Positions 60,895 through 64,000 of a stretch of DNA of 64,000 nucleotides are shown piece by piece. Origin of the DNA: Pseudoscleropodium purum. Taxonomy: Eukaryota; Streptophyta; Bryopsida; Hypnales; Brachytheciaceae. The stretch lies in the NCBI GenBank assembly GCA_963969395.1, contig OZ017796.1, positions 34,586,243 through 34,650,242 on the forward strand, in the 5' to 3' direction. Below the pieces are notes generated by a model. The model saw nothing but the letters and a program-made list of their open reading frames with translations. It had not been told where the DNA came from and searched no databases. The position numbers and the translations under genes are program-made. The first letter of the stretch is position 1. Each line of letters starts with the position of its first letter.

Positions 60895-62909
60895 AAGGTG
60901 AACACGGAGGAGTTGATCCTAAACAATTCCATTGTTGATGTGATGAAAAATGAAGGCAAGGGCAAGGATCATGCTATGAAGAAGTGATGGAGTTCTTAAT
61001 GAAGGTGTGTTTTTTGTTTTTGAAATTTTGCCATTCCAGAATTTGAACGTATTGCATGCATTCATTATTTTTATAATATGAAATCACTTATAGATCTTCT
61101 GTGTGTAGTTGTCTGATGGTAAGAGTCGCATGTTCAATGGCGAAATGAGCAAGAAGGCTGGAGTGGATCTCATTTTGTTTGACCTTCAATAAAACCTCCC
61201 TGTTCCAGAAGTGTCCATTCCAGCAAACCATGTGCCGCACTGGAACTTTGACAAGGAGTTTAAGGAGATTGAGTAGGCAATTGTGTTTGCAACAAAGCAT
61301 TTGCAAGACAATGGTTGTTTTGTCATTTTTCATTCTTGGAGTGCAAAGGCAAGGGGCGTGGTAGTGGGTTTGACCTAGATGTATCCATTTTTGAAGTTTA
61401 AAGAGTGGTTGGGAATCAATTGCATGCACTTGACTTCGGGCGTGAATCCAGCAAATATGGTATGAATGTGTTCCGATTGTATCGTTGTTTAATTATTTTG
61501 GTATATTGATTATATTATTTTTATTGATGATTTTCTGAATTAAATGTATGCAGACAATGAAGTTTGGAATCACGTTGCTAGTGAAGAAGCTTGACAAGAG
61601 ACGCAAGTCACAGTTCAAGTTCAGGTTGACTGAAGCAATGAAGAAGGCCAAAGTAGATCTTGAACGTGACGATACATTGATCAACTACACCACCATTGAC
61701 AACATGATGATGAACGGAAGTGTACCATGGCGTGGTCCTCGTGAGAAAGACGCAAGGCTTTTTCAATTCATAATTGAAGGAACAACTAGCGAAGGAGACA
61801 TTGTTCTTGATAACACTGGAGCAACTGGTAAGATTAATTTCAACTAATATTATTTTCATTTATTATAATCCTAGCTCTACGTTTTATTAATGAATTGCGT
61901 GTGTTTACTGTTAGGTGCATCAATTACAGCATGTCGGGGTATAGGTCGCCATGTTGTGGCTTTGGAGAAAGATGATGCCATTTTCAACGCAATGTTGCTG
62001 CCTATGAGGAAGACAATTGAACAAGAAGAGACAGTAGAAGAAGAAGAGGAGGAAGAAGAAGACACTACTCAAGATCCTGATGCAATGGAAGTGGAGGTCT
62101 TTAGTTTTGCTTGGAAGAAAAACACTAGTAAGTAAGTTTCCAGAGGTTTATGTTCAATGTGAATATTTTGTTTCTAGTGTTTATGATTTAAACAAATTTG
62201 AATTTGTTTTTGCAGACCCCATGGAGTGATGTTCTTAAATACAACATTGCGCAAAAGAAGACTAATTTTGAGTCCAGAAAAGTCTTTTGATTTGCCAGTG
62301 TATGCAAAGCAATTGGCATCGGCATTTGTAGAGTTTGGTTGCTCAGAACCAAAGAAGCGGCGAGACACTTATGCTTTAAATGTGTTAGAGTATTTAGATG
62401 TTAGCACTGTGGAAGATAGAGAGACTTCTGAGTCTTCTGCAAACAATGATTCTGCAACCGAATCTACTATGACCTAAACTCATAAGTTAGACATATCTTA
62501 TAAGTTACAATTTTTTGTATTGATTTTTTTTATGAGTGGATTTGTGTGTTTTATGGCTACATTTATTGTGCACACTGTTACTTCTAAAAATTTTTTTGGA
62601 GTAAAATATCAATGAACATTCATTACCAACAAATGCAATTATACAATAATTTAGCGCCATAGAATTTCAACAATGAATTTCTAAACCTTGATCCCCACCA
62701 CTTGTATGTAACAATTCATGTACAATTGTTTTGGGTTTTCCTCTTTAAATTTACAATAGTTTTTTTTATCACAACCCTAAAATATTTTGTCTTTAAAATT
62801 ATTAAAATGAACAATCCTAAGATCCACGGTTATAGGGCCTTCACATCAAATTTCAGTAAAAAAAGTTCCCGCTCTCAGGCTCACACGCTAGCAACCCTGG
62901 CACTAGAAG

Positions 62910-64000
62910 GATGGGCCAATGACTATTGATTTCAAGCCTCGGTGTCCATCACTTTATTTTCTACCAGTATGCAACTAGACATGAATGAATTAAATCATAT
63001 TTATTCTTCAAAAGTGAAATCATATGTTTATTATAAGTTATAAGATTTTCAAGTTTGGGAGGAAAATTTTGAAACTTTTGCAAATTATTTAAGAAAAAAA
63101 TGAAGAAATTTTTTATCAAACACATACTCATATACTCCAAAACCTGAAATTTTCACCATTGATGTATATTATAGTGTATAACATTATAGTATAAACCAAA
63201 ATTATCAAGTCCATCTAAATTTAGAAAATCAACAAATGGCTATGGTTATAGGTCTAAAATTCATATTACTATAAAATATATATTGAAATCTAAGATTTCT
63301 TCAGAATTTCCAATTGGAGTAGAAACTATATTTGATAAGCTTAAATTCCTTAGGTGGACTTAAATTCAAAAAATATCATTTTTATGGCTAAAATTCACAT
63401 TAAGAATAAATAGCAAAAAATGTACAAAATACAACACAAAGGTGATTTGTAGATTAGGGTTGTTGCAAGAAATACTCACCATTTTGGGCTCAAAACAATA
63501 TATTTTAGTGTGTACTGTGACTTTTGGAATGTTTTTTTAGAATTGAAATAAAATATGGATAATTTCATTAATTTGTAAAGCATTGAAAATAGTATGTCTT
63601 TGAAAAATTCAGACTTAGAAAAAATTATCTCCAAAAATTAAGTATAATACAAAGTCTATGCACCCTTCTTCATTGAAGGCTTTCTCATGGTTCCAAAAAT
63701 GTGATCAAGGGAAGCATGGTCAAATAGGAGATCTCACTATAACAAAAAAAAAATTTGAACAAAAAAAAACAACTTTAAATTAGTTTATGCACCAAAACAA
63801 CTTTATATATGGTTTCATCAATATCTTTAAATTAGGTTGTTTATTTTGTTTTATTTGATATGTTGAAATCTAAAAATTGTGAAGTATCTAGCAGCATTCT
63901 TAGTACTACTCCAAAGTTCTTTGCTTAGAAGGGTGCATGGACTCTATTTTGTGGCATTTTAACTTATGGTGCAAAAGTTATTGAGTTTTAAAGTTTGGAT
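62910..64000. other. AT-rich DNA beyond the MULE
   Basis: This lies outside the element, after the right target duplication. No gene, repeat end or RNA gene is recognised; it consists of A/T-rich sequence with many short homopolymer runs. Confidence 0.5.

Larger units (their letters stand above)
56914..62477 (+). pseudogene. ParB-like plus beta-class DNA amino-methyltransferase gene, degraded
   Basis: Exon model: about 56914-57377 (acidic, one frameshift near 57040), 57679-58342, 58469-58659, 58730-58966, 59056-59271, 59421-59665, 60285-about 61008, 61109-61459, 61554-61827, 61915-62131, 62216-62477. Phases agree at nearly all junctions. Order of parts: acidic N terminus, ParB/sulfiredoxin-like domain (FFICDGNHRQIAWM), helical region, Lys/Glu-rich coil (from about 60590), then a methylase. 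The methylase has motif IV at DLILFDLQ-stop-NLP, a strand-like CFVIFHSW, a KP-like REKDARLFQFII and motif I, GDIVLDNTGATGASITACRG, followed by GRHVVALEKD. Motif IV before motif I is the beta class, which methylates adenine N6 or cytosine N4 in DNA. In-frame stops lie at 57751, 60892, 61190, 61274 and 61376, and there is a frameshift near 60980, so this copy cannot make the full protein. A ParB-only product from ATG 57805 to the stop at 60892 remains open. Confidence 0.75.
46542..62899 (+). mobile_element. Complete Mutator-like element with ParB/DNA-methylase cargo (16.4 kb)
   Basis: The left end CAACGACGCTAGCG and the right end (reverse) CAGGGTTGCTAGCG continue as matching GTG(C/T)GAGC. A second pair of motifs, GGCCTATAACCG (left, about 46695) and its inverted counterpart (right, about 62829), follows further inside. 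The perfect 10-bp repeat GCACTAGAAG flanks both ends (46532-46541, 62900-62909); MULEs make target duplications of about 9-10 bp. The transposase is read toward the left end and the ParB/methylase gene toward the right end from a shared central region. GC-richer gene-like fragments lie between them at about 53.5-55.2 kb. The terminal repeats are imperfect and of unequal spacing, so the ends rest mainly on the target duplication plus the GCTAGCGTG match. Confidence 0.75.

Noticed and set aside
56914..62477. Stop-codon reassignment (TAA/TAG read as an amino acid)
   Set aside because: FANCD2, the transposases and the orphan gene all end at or avoid these codons normally, and frameshifts accompany the stops. 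Decay explains them better.

Overview
The window is nuclear DNA from a plant-lineage eukaryote. The evidence is GT-AG introns throughout, AT-rich intergenic DNA, and a dense set of plant-type DNA transposons (Mutator-like, CACTA-type, Tourist/PIF-like and TA-target MITEs). No operons, rRNA or tRNA genes were seen. I cannot name the species; a streptophyte, perhaps a seed-free land plant, fits but is not proven.
Left part (1-24.5 kb): one well-preserved housekeeping gene, FANCD2 (33 exons modelled, 3143-15073, about 1490 aa), encodes the Fanconi anaemia DNA-crosslink repair scaffold. Its promoter and first-exon region contains a diverged tandem duplication, an E2F-type site and an inverted repeat. 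It is followed by AT-rich DNA with a Tourist-like MITE, a 9-bp tandem array, a TA-target MITE and a two-exon orphan gene on the minus strand (23207-24121, 237 aa).
Right part (24.5-64 kb): two nearly identical directly repeated blocks of about 10.6 kb (24512-35142 and 43389-54014) are separated by 8.2 kb of nested small transposons and AT-rich DNA. Each block holds about 3.2 kb of flank and then the left part of a Mutator-like element (MULE). The block boundary cuts the MULE in copy 1. In copy 2 the element continues to 62899, where I find a matching terminal inverted repeat and a perfect 10-bp target duplication (GCACTAGAAG at 46532 and 62900). The complete element is therefore about 16.4 kb.
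The full MULE has a two-sided layout. A two-exon transposase (zinc-binding N terminus, MULE DDE core, SWIM zinc finger) is read leftward. A many-exon gene is read rightward and carries a ParB/sulfiredoxin-like domain (DGNHR motif), then a lysine/glutamate-rich tail, then a beta-class (motif IV before motif I) amino-methyltransferase domain of the N6-adenine/N4-cytosine DNA methylase type. The methylase part is broken in this copy, including a stop codon at the catalytic tyrosine position. Between the two genes lie GC-richer stretches that look like captured gene fragments. This transposon carrying a prokaryote/phage-like ParB-plus-DNA-methylase cargo is the most unusual thing in the window. 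Short foldback elements with a TGTCGGATCCGACA core are scattered through the MULE.
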